This document shows positions 44,986 to 54,265 of a stretch of 64,000 bases of DNA, piece after piece (the first letter of the stretch is position 1; each line of letters starts with the position of its first letter). A program made the translations under genes and the position numbers. The notes under the pieces are model-generated. The model saw only the letters and a program-made list of their open reading frames with translations. It made no database searches and was not told the origin of the DNA. This stretch comes from Parasediminibacterium sp051861445. GTDB taxonomy: Bacteria; Bacteroidota; Bacteroidia; Chitinophagales; Chitinophagaceae. The DNA lies in NCBI GenBank assembly GCA_051861445.1, contig JBHYCS010000003.1:164192-228191 (forward strand). Direction: 5' to 3'.

Positions 44986-46386
44986 TTACCAACCAAAATA
45001 TTGCTTTGCATTGTAATGGCAAATGTCTTGAACAATTTTTCCCGTCCATGCAATATCATTAGGCAATTCTCCATTTTCAATTTCATTACCCAATAAATTA
45101 CAAACGATTCTTCTAAAGTATTCATGACGAGGAAATGATAAAAAGCTTCTACTATCGGTAAGCATTCCTACAAAACGGCTTAATAAGCCCATATTTGAAA
45201 GTGCATTCAGTTGTTTAATCATACCATCTTTTTGGTCTAAAAACCACCAACCGCTACCCCATTGTACTTTTCCAGCAACGCTACCATCATTATAATTACC
45301 AATCATCGTAGCAAATAATTCGTTATCTGCCGGATTTAGGTTGTACAAAATTGTTTTTGCCAATGTGTTATCAGTATCTAATCTATTCAAGAATCTTGAC
45401 AAAGCCACACCTTGTTGAAAATCGCCAATGCTATCCCAACCTGTATCTGGTCCTAAATTATTCAACATTCTAGCATTGTTATTTCTTAACGCTCCTAAAT
45501 GAAACTGTTGAACCCATCCTTTTTCATGATTCCAAAGGGCAAACGTAAACAACATAGCACTTTTAAATTGTAAATGCTCATGTTGTGTTAATGCATTACC
45601 TGCCATTGCTTTTAAGAAGATGGTTTTAATTTCTGCATCGGTATAAGATTCTGCATATACAGATTCTAATCCATGATCACTAACTGTGCAACCATTCGCA
45701 TGGAAAAAATCGTGACGACTTTTCAATGCATTTAAAAAACTTTCGAAACTAGTTATATGAATATTACTAACAGCTTCTAATTTTTCTACATAAATTTTAA
45801 ATCGATGTACATCTGAAACATCCATTGCTTTGTCAGGACGAAAAGCTGGTAAAATGGGTATTTCAAATCCGTCTGATTTTAATTGTTGATGAAAGAATAA
45901 ATCATCTATAGGATCGTCGGTAGTACAAACGGTAACTACATTCATTTTACGCAAAATATTTTTTACGCTGTATGCTGGCGTTCTCAATTTTTCTGAACAT
46001 TCATTGTAAATACGCCGAGCTGATGATGGATTTAAAATTTCATGTATATCAAAATAACGTTGTAGTTCTAAATGTGTCCAATGATATAAAGGATTTCGTA
46101 AAGTATAAGGAACTGTAGCTGCCCATTGTTCAAATTTTTCGTAATCGGTGGCATTACCTGTACAAAATTTTTCATTTACACCATTTGTACGCATGGCTCT
46201 CCACTTATAATGATCGCCATATAACCAAATTTGTGTAAGGTTTTCGAAGTTTTTATCTTCTGCAATTTGCTGTTGGGGCAAATGACAGTGATAGTCTATA
46301 ATAGGCATTTGTTTTGCAAACTGATGATACAAAGTTTGTGCTGTAGCAGTGTTTAGCAAAAAATGTTCGTTTAAAAAAGGTTTCAT
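44986..46386 (-). CDS. uxaC: uronate (glucuronate/galacturonate) isomerase
   Basis: A 466-residue amidohydrolase-fold enzyme converting D-galacturonate to D-tagaturonate (and glucuronate to fructuronate). The N-terminal metal-site motif IDYHCHLPQQQIAED, the LYGDHYKWRAMRTNG segment, VCTTDDPIDDL and GWDSIGDFQQG are all typical. It is the last gene of the pectin/uronate set on this strand, 53 bases after uxaA, supplying tagaturonate to UxaB. Confidence 0.96.
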   Translation of the reverse strand: MKPFLNEHFLLNTATAQTLYHQFAKQMPIIDYHCHLPQQQIAEDKNFENLTQIWLYGDHYKWRAMRTNGVNEKFCTGNATDYEKFEQWAATVPYTLRNPLYHWTHLELQRYFDIHEILNPSSARRIYNECSEKLRTPAYSVKNILRKMNVVTVCTTDDPIDDLFFHQQLKSDGFEIPILPAFRPDKAMDVSDVHRFKIYVEKLEAVSNIHITSFESFLNALKSRHDFFHANGCTVSDHGLESVYAESYTDAEIKTIFLKAMAGNALTQHEHLQFKSAMLFTFALWNHEKGWVQQFHLGALRNNNARMLNNLGPDTGWDSIGDFQQGVALSRFLNRLDTDNTLAKTILYNLNPADNELFATMIGNYNDGSVAGKVQWGSGWWFLDQKDGMIKQLNALSNMGLLSRFVGMLTDSRSFLSFPRHEYFRRIVCNLLGNEIENGELPNDIAWTGKIVQDICHYNAKQYFGW

Positions 46387-46439
46387 AAGAGGCTTGTATA
46401 ACTTATTGCTGTTAAAATATAAAATTAAAAAGTATCGTT

Positions 46440-47927
46440 TTAAAGTGTAACCCCTGTTTTAAAAATAGCAATTTCTTTAAACCCTGTTTTTTCATGTTTT
46501 AGTTTTTTGCCATTGCAAGTTTCGACTATAAAATTGATAAATTGTTCTAAAACATTTTCCATTGTTTCACCCTCTAATAATGTTCCTGCATTAAAATCTA
46601 TCCAACCTGTTTTAAAGTTAAACAACTTTGAATTGGTAGAAATTTTCATTGTTGGAACAAAACTGCCAAATGGCGTTCCACGGCCAGTTGTAAACAAAAC
46701 CAATTGACAACCTGATAACCCCAAAGCAGTTGAAGCAACCAAATCGTTTCCTGGAGCATTAAGCAAGTTTAAACCATTTTTTGTAACCGCTTCTGTGTAA
46801 TCTAATACATCTACAACTTCACTGTTTCCACCTTTTTGTGTACAGCCTAACGATTTATCTTCTAGTGTAGAAATGCCGCCTGCTTTATTACCTGGTGATG
46901 GATTTTCATAAATGGGTTGCTCACTTTTACGAAAATAATCTTTAAAATTATTGATTAAATCTACGCTGTCATGAAATACATCTTCTGTAACACATCTATT
47001 CATTAAAATGGTTTCTGCACCAAACATTTCTGGCACTTCTGTTAAAATGGTTGTTCCTCCTTGAGCAATTAACCAATCAGAAAATTGACCTAATAATGGA
47101 TTAGCAGTAATTCCGCTAAAACCATCGCTACCACCACATTTCAACCCTATTTTTAAAACAGATACAGGCATTTCTACACGTTTATCTGTACGCATTTTTT
47201 CAACCAATTCTTTCATCATTTCAAAACCAGTTTCAATTTCATCTGACACTTGTTGAGAAATAACAAACTTCACTCGATCTTCATCAAAATTGCCCATTGC
47301 CACTCTAAACTCTGATTGTTGGTTGTTTTCACATCCCAAACTCATTACAAAAATTCCACCTGCATTTGGATGTTTGGTTAACGCTGCCAATGCTTGTTTA
47401 GTATTTTCATGATCGTCGCCTAATTGAGAGCAGCCGTAGTTGTGTGTGTACACTCGAATATCATCGATATGAGATACATCTAACTCAGATTTAATTCTGC
47501 TTACGATCATTTGTGCTTGACCATTCACACAGCCAACAGTTGGAACAATCCACAATTCATTTCTAATTCCAAAATTTCCATCACTGCGTTGATAAACATT
47601 CACCTTGATATCAGATTTAGGAATATTTAATTTTGGATGAACAGGATGATAAGCGTACTCTAAATTATCGTGTAGATTGGTTTTGATGTTATGTGTATGA
47701 ATATGTTCGCCAACAGCTATATTAACTGTAGCATGACCAATTGCGTATCCATATTTAATGATATTCTCATTTTCTGCAAACGGAACAATAGCGACTTTAT
47801 GACCTGTTGGAATTTCATTTTTTACTACAATGGCTACACCATCAACAACTAATAAATCTCCTTCTACCAAATCTTCAATAGCAACTACTACATTATCTGC
47901 TGGATTTATTTTTATATACTTTTTCAT
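46440..47927 (-). CDS. uxaA: altronate dehydratase
   Basis: A 495-residue enzyme that dehydrates D-altronate to 2-keto-3-deoxygluconate. The N-terminal SAF domain (about 1-95) includes NPADNVVVAIEDL and the HIHTHN motif, and the C-terminal domain has NYGCSQLGDDHENTKQAL, GLKCGGSDGFSGITANP and GRGTPFGSFVPTMKIST. UxaA is fused in one chain here, as is usual. It follows uxaB by 23 bases, giving the order uxaB-uxaA-uxaC. Confidence 0.96.
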   Translation of the reverse strand: MKKYIKINPADNVVVAIEDLVEGDLLVVDGVAIVVKNEIPTGHKVAIVPFAENENIIKYGYAIGHATVNIAVGEHIHTHNIKTNLHDNLEYAYHPVHPKLNIPKSDIKVNVYQRSDGNFGIRNELWIVPTVGCVNGQAQMIVSRIKSELDVSHIDDIRVYTHNYGCSQLGDDHENTKQALAALTKHPNAGGIFVMSLGCENNQQSEFRVAMGNFDEDRVKFVISQQVSDEIETGFEMMKELVEKMRTDKRVEMPVSVLKIGLKCGGSDGFSGITANPLLGQFSDWLIAQGGTTILTEVPEMFGAETILMNRCVTEDVFHDSVDLINNFKDYFRKSEQPIYENPSPGNKAGGISTLEDKSLGCTQKGGNSEVVDVLDYTEAVTKNGLNLLNAPGNDLVASTALGLSGCQLVLFTTGRGTPFGSFVPTMKISTNSKLFNFKTGWIDFNAGTLLEGETMENVLEQFINFIVETCNGKKLKHEKTGFKEIAIFKTGVTL

Positions 47928-47950
47928 AATTATTGTTTACAGTTTAAAAT

Positions 47951-49393
47951 TTATTTTAAAAGCGTATCCAAAGCCACTTGCATTCCATTTTGTAAAATGA
48001 GCGTTACATAGTTGGTAACATTTTTTGCAAAAAAAGGTATGGCTGCCATATCTTCTTTCCAAATTTTCTTATTGCTTATAATTCCATTTACCCAAGTATG
48101 AATATCATTTTCATTAAATGTAGATTGTATGAATGAAACAAATTCTGGAGTATCGTTTGGTGTAAATTCAATAGCAGATTTACCACTATATAATACCAAT
48201 AAAGCAGCAAAAGAAAATGTAACCAATGGTGCCTCATTATTTGATTGTAAGAAATTATCTTTTAATGTTGGAAAATCTCTTGTTTCCCATTTAGATAAAG
48301 AGTTTAGTGAAATATCTTTTAAATAATGTTTTAAGAATGGATTGTAAAAACGTTCTACAATTTTATCAGCAAATACTTTTAGCTCCTCTTTATCTTCTTT
48401 AATTACTGGTAGTACTTCTTGATGTACCATTTTATGAATAAATTGCTCTACAGCAGGAACCTTAAATGCATCCATAACTGTTTGGCAACCTAACTGTAAA
48501 GCTACTGGAACCATTGCCGTATGTGCACCATTTAATACACGTACTTTTTTAGCTCTAAAATCATGTATGTCTTCCATAAACAATACATTAAAACCTGCTT
48601 TATCTAAAGGAAGTTTTTCTTTAATGCTTTCATCACCACCAATTGCCCAAACATGAAAATATTCGCCTTTAACCACTAAATTATCATCAAATCCAATTTC
48701 TTCTTTTATTTCATTAATTGTTTCTTTAGGAAAACCAGGAACAATGCGATCTACCAAAGTATCGTAAAAAAAGCAAGCAGTAGCAACCCAATTTTCAAAA
48801 TCAGCTCCAAGCTTATTGGCAGCTGCATGTTGTAAAATATATTGTCTTAAAGTAGAACCATTATTTTCAATTAATTCACAACAAACAACAGATAATCCTT
48901 TGTTAACGTTACCATTAAATTTTTGAAAACGCTTGAATAATAAAGCCGTCATTTTAGCTGGAAAAGAAGCTGGAGGTTGAGCATAAATATCATCACCATC
49001 TTCAAATCTAATTCCTGCTTCTGTTGTGTTTGAAACAATTATTTCTAAAGCATCGCTTAAAAATAATTCTTCGTAAGCTGCATAACTTGTATATGGGTTT
49101 AAAACACGAGTAATACTTTTTACAACTGAAATTTCTTTTACAGGTTGTTTGTCTTTTATACCTTCTAAATAAACATGGTATAAATTATCTTGTTGATCGA
49201 AAATATTTTTTACAAATTCACCATTTGCAATAGGTTGAACAATGGCAATACCATGATTCATGATTCCTTTTTCATTTGCTTTATCTATCATCCAATCTAC
49301 AAAGGCTCTTAAAAAATTGCCTTCTCCAAATTGAAGAATTTTTTCTGTTAACTGTGGTTTCTGAACGGTTGTACTATTCAATGGTTGTATCAT
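47951..49393 (-). CDS. uxaB: tagaturonate reductase
   Basis: A 480-residue mannitol-dehydrogenase-family oxidoreductase reducing D-tagaturonate to D-altronate with NADH. The start ILQFGEGNFLRAFVDWMIDK contains the dinucleotide loop, and VRVLNGAHTAMVPVALQLG with the catalytic Lys-like region (KVRVLNGAH) is typical. The frame is open to 49498, overlapping the esterase gene; the ATG at 49393 (MIQPLNSTTVQ) avoids that and begins the conserved part. It could be read as fructuronate reductase, but uxaC/uxaA neighbours point to the galacturonate branch. Confidence 0.93.
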   Translation of the reverse strand: MIQPLNSTTVQKPQLTEKILQFGEGNFLRAFVDWMIDKANEKGIMNHGIAIVQPIANGEFVKNIFDQQDNLYHVYLEGIKDKQPVKEISVVKSITRVLNPYTSYAAYEELFLSDALEIIVSNTTEAGIRFEDGDDIYAQPPASFPAKMTALLFKRFQKFNGNVNKGLSVVCCELIENNGSTLRQYILQHAAANKLGADFENWVATACFFYDTLVDRIVPGFPKETINEIKEEIGFDDNLVVKGEYFHVWAIGGDESIKEKLPLDKAGFNVLFMEDIHDFRAKKVRVLNGAHTAMVPVALQLGCQTVMDAFKVPAVEQFIHKMVHQEVLPVIKEDKEELKVFADKIVERFYNPFLKHYLKDISLNSLSKWETRDFPTLKDNFLQSNNEAPLVTFSFAALLVLYSGKSAIEFTPNDTPEFVSFIQSTFNENDIHTWVNGIISNKKIWKEDMAAIPFFAKNVTNYVTLILQNGMQVALDTLLK

Positions 49394-49436
49394 GATTGTA
49401 TGCTTTAAGTATTGTATGTATGATTCGTTTGTTAAA

Positions 49437-50177
49437 CTATTGCTGATTAATTTTAAGATGTTTATATAAATCAATCTGTAATTCCTGTAATCCTTCAACT
49501 ACTAAACCTGCCATTTGACTGGCACCTTTTTCATTAAAATGCGTATTATCTTTTATGCCTTCAGAATAATTCGGATGAACATTTTTTTCTAAATGATTAA
49601 ACCAAGTTTGGGCTTCAACTGGCCCAACTTTTTGCATTAAGCTTTTTGTTTTTAAATGCATATCAATTAGGGGTACATTCAGTTTTTTTGCAACTTCTCT
49701 CACTACATTTGGATAAGCACCATGTGTATCTATAAAAGTTCCAACACTATCAAACTTCCATCTTTTTACAGGTGTTAATAAAATAGGCTGAGCTTTTGCT
49801 AATCTTGTTTCTACAATATATTTTTCCAGATTATTTTTAAATTCTTCTATTGTTGTACCAACTGTTGGCTTATCTATTTTTTCATCGTTATGACCAAATT
49901 GTATCAATACATAATCACCTTCTTTCAGTGATTCTACAATTGGTTTCCATTGATTTTCGTTGATAAAACTTTTGGTACTTCTTCCGTTTAAAGCTCTATT
50001 ATCAATTACTACATCTTCTGTAAATAGCTTGCTAAAATGCATTCCCCATCCTGTTTCAGGAAAACGATTGGGTTGTTTATTTGCCATTGTAGAATCACCA
50101 ATCATATACACGGTTATAGGCTTAGGCGATAACAGCATATACAATGAAGTGAATAATATGAAACAAATTTTAACCAT
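49437..50177 (-). CDS. SGNH-fold rhamnogalacturonan acetylesterase
   Basis: A 246-residue exported hydrolase that should remove acetyl groups from pectin side regions. The leader MVKICFILFTSLYMLLSPKP is followed by the four blocks of the family: YMIGDSTMA (nucleophile Ser), DNRALNGRSTKSF, FGHNDEK and DNTHFNEKGA (Asp/His). The ATG at 50177 overlaps the pectinesterase stop (TAATG), so the two are translationally coupled. An in-frame ATG 30 bases earlier is possible but would overlap more. Confidence 0.92.
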   Translation of the reverse strand: MVKICFILFTSLYMLLSPKPITVYMIGDSTMANKQPNRFPETGWGMHFSKLFTEDVVIDNRALNGRSTKSFINENQWKPIVESLKEGDYVLIQFGHNDEKIDKPTVGTTIEEFKNNLEKYIVETRLAKAQPILLTPVKRWKFDSVGTFIDTHGAYPNVVREVAKKLNVPLIDMHLKTKSLMQKVGPVEAQTWFNHLEKNVHPNYSEGIKDNTHFNEKGASQMAGLVVEGLQELQIDLYKHLKINQQ

Positions 50178-51217
50178 TAATTTGAATATTGTTGAATAGG
50201 ATTCCATTTATTATCAAAAGCCCACAAAGCATTGATTTCACTAGGCTTTGGAGCATTTTTAGCTGTTTGCAAATTGTTACTAAACCAAGTATAATTTCCT
50301 GCTTTACGAGTGCAATTGAAATAATACACACGTTCACCCCACTGAATATTGTTATTGGTTTTTACTAAATAAATTTTTTCGTTTGCCATATTATCGGCAA
50401 ACAAACAATTGATTAAAAAGAATTGAGCATCTCTATGGTATCGGCCTAATTTAAACTGATCAAATCCTTTGAAAGAACAATTAACAAGTACCGTTTTAGA
50501 ACTTTCATGAATAGAACCATCATGCCAAATACTTGCAGAACCTGTATGTGCGGTAAACACACAATTTTCTGCATAAGCCCACCCTCTAGGACAATAAAAA
50601 TCTACACCACCTTCCATTTCACAATCTTTAAAATAAAACATACCACTATCGGTATTCCAAGGGCTAACAGTATCACCTGCATACGCTTTTAGCTTGCAAT
50701 TAATTACTTGTAAACGAGTGGTTGCAAAAGTGCGTAAAGCCATTTGATGGCCATTTTTTGTTATTCTTTTTTGTGGATTGGTGGTATCGTTCGGGCAAGC
50801 AATTGTAGTATCTTTTGTTCCATCAAAACCATAAGTATTTTGAATAGTTAAATTTTGTAGCGTAATATCGCTTCCACTTAAATTCATTGTTGAAACACCC
50901 CAATCGTTATTATAATAACATCTAAAAAAATCTCTAGCTATTGCTTGAGTAATAATGACTTCATCTTTATTTTCACCAATAATTTTAAGATTACTTTTAG
51001 TAATAAAAAGTTGTTCTTTATAAATACCTTTTTTAACAAAAATGGTAACAAGTGTTTTATTGCTATCTGGAATGCTATTGATAGCTGCTTGAATAGAAGA
51101 AAAATCGGCTTTACCACTTGCATCTACCACTACTTTTTGAGCATAGGTAAACAAGCAATTATAGAATATAATAACAGCCAGTAAAATGTATTTAATATTT
51201 ATTACCCTTTGTTTCAT
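50177..51217 (-). CDS. divergent pectinesterase (CE8 family)
   Basis: A 346-residue exported beta-helix protein: leader ending FTYAQ, then the CE8 start VVVDASGKADFSSIQAAINSIP and IFVKKGIYKEQL. The catalytic Asp region reads AYAGDTV in place of the usual YQDTL, and DFYCPRG replaces DFIFG. The Trp of the GRPW motif is replaced (LGRYHRDAQ). Thus a Gln thought to stabilise the intermediate and the active-site Trp are changed, though both Asp remain. It may act on a different ester or on partially degraded pectin. It is coupled to its neighbours on both sides. Confidence 0.85.
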   Translation of the reverse strand: MKQRVINIKYILLAVIIFYNCLFTYAQKVVVDASGKADFSSIQAAINSIPDSNKTLVTIFVKKGIYKEQLFITKSNLKIIGENKDEVIITQAIARDFFRCYYNNDWGVSTMNLSGSDITLQNLTIQNTYGFDGTKDTTIACPNDTTNPQKRITKNGHQMALRTFATTRLQVINCKLKAYAGDTVSPWNTDSGMFYFKDCEMEGGVDFYCPRGWAYAENCVFTAHTGSASIWHDGSIHESSKTVLVNCSFKGFDQFKLGRYHRDAQFFLINCLFADNMANEKIYLVKTNNNIQWGERVYYFNCTRKAGNYTWFSNNLQTAKNAPKPSEINALWAFDNKWNPIQQYSN

Positions 51218-52263
51218 TGAGGATTAGCCGCTAACCATTTAGGATATTTTTTTTCAAGCAAATTTTTTGGCCAAGTACCGTACCATCCATATCCTATACG
51301 TCTTTCGTGTTCAATATCTTTCACATCTTTTTTCTTTTCACCATTCCTTCCACATACAAATGGTTCATTGGTATCTATATCATAAAACCTTGCCCAAATT
51401 GTAGAGTTGGGGTCTTGAACAAACACTTTATCTTTTCCTGTTTGTAAATCAGGAGCTGGAACTTCAATAAAATTATATCCAACAATTTTAGAGGCATCTA
51501 ACCATTTTACAGCAGCATGAATTGCTTCTTTGATAGCAGGTGAAGGATTAGGCTGGCTCATTAAAAATTCAACAATACCAACACTTTCGGCTGCACTAAT
51601 AGATGCTAATTCAAAAGCTCTTGCTTTTGCTGGCTTCAATGATTTGGCATCGTACTGTGTACACCATGCAGTTAGTTGATTGTTTACTTTTATTTGTAAT
51701 TGTAAAATACAATCTATCCCCTTTGCTACTGCTTGTTTTGATGGATCCACAAATTTATTGTTTACAAGAGCAAATTCATTTTGTTGTAAACTAACATCTT
51801 GTAGCACTTTCATTGCATTGATCATTGCATTATCGTTAAAAGTAATTTGCGACCTGTAACTACTTTTATCTGGATAAAACTGTGGCCAACCACCTGTGTT
51901 TTTATATTGAGCATCTAACAAATACTGTATTCCCTTTTCAGCTGCTACTAAATACTTTTCAATTTTGTATTGTTGATATGCTTTTAATAAATAACGAATT
52001 TCTTTTGTTGTTGCGCTATTATCTATTGTGGCATCGTCTGTACTGTGTTCTACGGCTATTTTAGCTTTTTCTTCAATAGTAAATTCTTTTGTATAAACTA
52101 CTGGTTTTTTATCTAATTGCTTTGGCCAACCACCAGACTGTTTTTGCAACATCAACATATTATCTGCCACTAAATCTTGGCTATACACCTTTTTACTACT
52201 TGTACAAGAAAGTACAAAAAAAGAGAGTATTAAAGAATAGGTGAAAGGAATTTTAATATGCAT
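51214..52263 (-). CDS. pelA: pectate lyase (PL10 family)
   Basis: A 349-residue exported lyase (leader and lipobox VLSC, Cys20, so probably a lipoprotein). Typical family blocks are MLMLQKQSGGWPKQLDK, DATIDNSATTKEIRYLLKAYQ, GGWPQFYPDKSSYRSQITFNDNAM and the end RRIGYGWYGTWPKNLLEKKYP. It cuts polygalacturonate by beta-elimination. The 4-base overlap (ATGA) with the CE8 gene marks an operon. Confidence 0.92.
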   Translation of the reverse strand: MHIKIPFTYSLILSFFVLSCTSSKKVYSQDLVADNMLMLQKQSGGWPKQLDKKPVVYTKEFTIEEKAKIAVEHSTDDATIDNSATTKEIRYLLKAYQQYKIEKYLVAAEKGIQYLLDAQYKNTGGWPQFYPDKSSYRSQITFNDNAMINAMKVLQDVSLQQNEFALVNNKFVDPSKQAVAKGIDCILQLQIKVNNQLTAWCTQYDAKSLKPAKARAFELASISAAESVGIVEFLMSQPNPSPAIKEAIHAAVKWLDASKIVGYNFIEVPAPDLQTGKDKVFVQDPNSTIWARFYDIDTNEPFVCGRNGEKKKDVKDIEHERRIGYGWYGTWPKNLLEKKYPKWLAANPQ

Positions 52264-52265
52264 GA

Positions 52266-54176
52266 TTATTTCTTAGTTTGAAGTATTAACCATTTTATTA
52301 AATCGTTGGCAGCTGCAAAATTTTCGAAATCAGCAGGCAGTTTTCTTCCATCAACATACTCGTTATATAACCAAGGATCTCCAACAGCAAATACGATTCC
52401 TTTACCCACTTTACTCGTGGCCATAATTATATCGCCTTTATCTGTAAACACACTTTTTGCAGGTGCAATTATCGACAATGTTGAAATTTCTTTTAGATAA
52501 ACCTTTCTTGCAGTTTTAAATATGGAATGACCATCAGGTATTTGAAGAGCACCCATTTCGAATTGAGTACCTGTTACTTTGTTTCTGCTACTTTCATTAA
52601 ATGTGATGCCAAACTTTTTTGAGAGCATATTGAATTTATCAAACTCTGCATTGCCTTTATCATTATGTAGCAATAGCAATACTCCACCAGCTTTTACCCA
52701 ATTGAAAATGACAGTTGCATCAGCCTCATTCATGTAATTTGGATTCGGGTTTTCCTTTGGAACATCAGCATCTACAATACAATAAATAGAGGAATTTTTT
52801 AAATTATCGAATGTTGGAGCTGTATATAACGTATTTAGTTTCAATCCATAACTTTTACAAACATCTCCCAATAAAGAGAAGCCATTATTATCTCTTTCTT
52901 CCCATACATAATGGAATGGTTTTTCTACTCCTGTTATATCTTTTTGGGTTTCGGCATTATAATAATGATCTAGTAAAATGGTTTTGCCTTTACCAACTTG
53001 CAATTGATTAATTGCTTCTACTTCATTAGCTGCTTGTATAAATGCACCCACACCTTTTGGATCGTTTATCACAACTTTTTCGCTCATGTAATACTCAAAA
53101 CTACCATCTCTATAAGGCTTTCCACCCAAGCCACTAACTCCAACAGTTCCTTTAAGATTAGTAAAGCCATTTGCATCGGTTTCTATAAACTGTTGTAAAA
53201 TTCCATTATAAGCTGTTTGAGCAATTGATAAACTTTCTTTCTTTAAATCGCCCAAACGAACTCCCTTTGCTATTGTATATGTTAACATGCAACTTGCAGA
53301 GGCTTCAAGATAATTTGGTTTAAGTGTAGGCTTATCTAAAACATCGTACCAAAGCCCTGTTTTTTTATCTTGTACTTTACGAATAGCTGTGGTAAAACGT
53401 TCTAGAATTTTAACAAGCTCTTTTCTTCTTTCAAAAGATGCTGGAATTTGTTCTAACACATCAACTAAAGCCATACCATACCATCCCATTGCTCTAGCCC
53501 AAAAATTGGGGGAAGTGCCTGTTGTTTTATTAGCCCATTGTTGTTGCTTACTTTCATCCCAACCATGATACAATAAACCTGTAATTGGTTCTCTTGCATG
53601 ATTTTCCATCCATACAAATTGATTAACAATATCGTTGTAAGAAGTAGTTGGCTCATTAAAAACAGTTGCCCATTCTGCATAAAAAGGTTGTCCCATATAC
53701 AAGCCATCTAACCACATTTGGTAAGGATATATTTTCTTGTGCCAAAAGCCTCCTTCATTTGTACGAGGATGCTTGGTTAATTGCTCTCTTAAAGTAGCTG
53801 CAGCTTTATAGTATTTTTCCTTTCCAGTAACTCTATAAAGGGTTAATAAAATTCTACCACCTAAAACATTATCGATATTATAATCTTCTTGTTTGTAGGT
53901 TTTAATTACACCCTTATCATCTACAAAAAAATCCATGCATTTCTGCATGTAGGCAAAATATTTTTTGTCTGCAGTTTTAAGCCACAAACCTTCAATACCT
54001 TTTAAAATAACAGCCTGATCGTAGCTCCATTTAGTAAATGGTCTACCTTCTCCTGGTGTTAAAGTATCTGCCCATAAACGCATAGCGGTTGCAGCCATTT
54101 TTTCTGCATACGAATGTTGTGCTTGAGAAGAAAGCGATACTAAAAAGAAAAGGGAAAAAACAATGAAACGTTTCAT
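52266..54176 (-). CDS. GH105-type unsaturated rhamnogalacturonyl hydrolase fused to a C-terminal domain
   Basis: A 636-residue exported protein. The leader ends SSQAQ. Residues about 25-370 form the alpha/alpha-barrel of GH88/105 (KWSYDQAVILKGIEGLW, RTNEGGFWHKKIYPYQMWLDGLYMGQPFYAEW, FWARAMGWYGMALVDVLE). Residues about 400-636 are a second, alpha/beta domain of the glutamine-amidotransferase-like/DUF4350 sort (KGKTILLDHYYNAE, GGVLLLLHNDKGN, GIVFAVGDPWLYNEY). The first domain removes the unsaturated uronate left by pectate lyases. The second may bind carbohydrate or be structural. It ends just before pelA (2-base gap). Confidence 0.9.
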   Translation of the reverse strand: MKRFIVFSLFFLVSLSSQAQHSYAEKMAATAMRLWADTLTPGEGRPFTKWSYDQAVILKGIEGLWLKTADKKYFAYMQKCMDFFVDDKGVIKTYKQEDYNIDNVLGGRILLTLYRVTGKEKYYKAAATLREQLTKHPRTNEGGFWHKKIYPYQMWLDGLYMGQPFYAEWATVFNEPTTSYNDIVNQFVWMENHAREPITGLLYHGWDESKQQQWANKTTGTSPNFWARAMGWYGMALVDVLEQIPASFERRKELVKILERFTTAIRKVQDKKTGLWYDVLDKPTLKPNYLEASASCMLTYTIAKGVRLGDLKKESLSIAQTAYNGILQQFIETDANGFTNLKGTVGVSGLGGKPYRDGSFEYYMSEKVVINDPKGVGAFIQAANEVEAINQLQVGKGKTILLDHYYNAETQKDITGVEKPFHYVWEERDNNGFSLLGDVCKSYGLKLNTLYTAPTFDNLKNSSIYCIVDADVPKENPNPNYMNEADATVIFNWVKAGGVLLLLHNDKGNAEFDKFNMLSKKFGITFNESSRNKVTGTQFEMGALQIPDGHSIFKTARKVYLKEISTLSIIAPAKSVFTDKGDIIMATSKVGKGIVFAVGDPWLYNEYVDGRKLPADFENFAAANDLIKWLILQTKK

Positions 54177-54189
54177 AAAAAAATCTATT

Positions 54190-54203
54190 AAAGCAATCGC
54201 TTG
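54190..54203 (-). promoter_or_regulatory. weak copy of the pectin-locus motif
   Basis: AAAGCAATCGCTTG, a near-palindrome 14-27 bases upstream of the GH105 start, resembles the core GCAAWCG of the two sites at 55993 and 58393. Confidence 0.3.
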
Positions 54204-54265
54204 TATAAGTTGGCAATTTGAAAAGAAATCTTATCTAAACCATCCCATACTATCCTGCTTATTGG

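Noticed and set aside
44883..45125. 80-codon minus-strand frame with hydrophobic end
   Set aside because: Most of it overlaps the uxaC 3' end in another frame. It has no ribosome-binding context and no family likeness.
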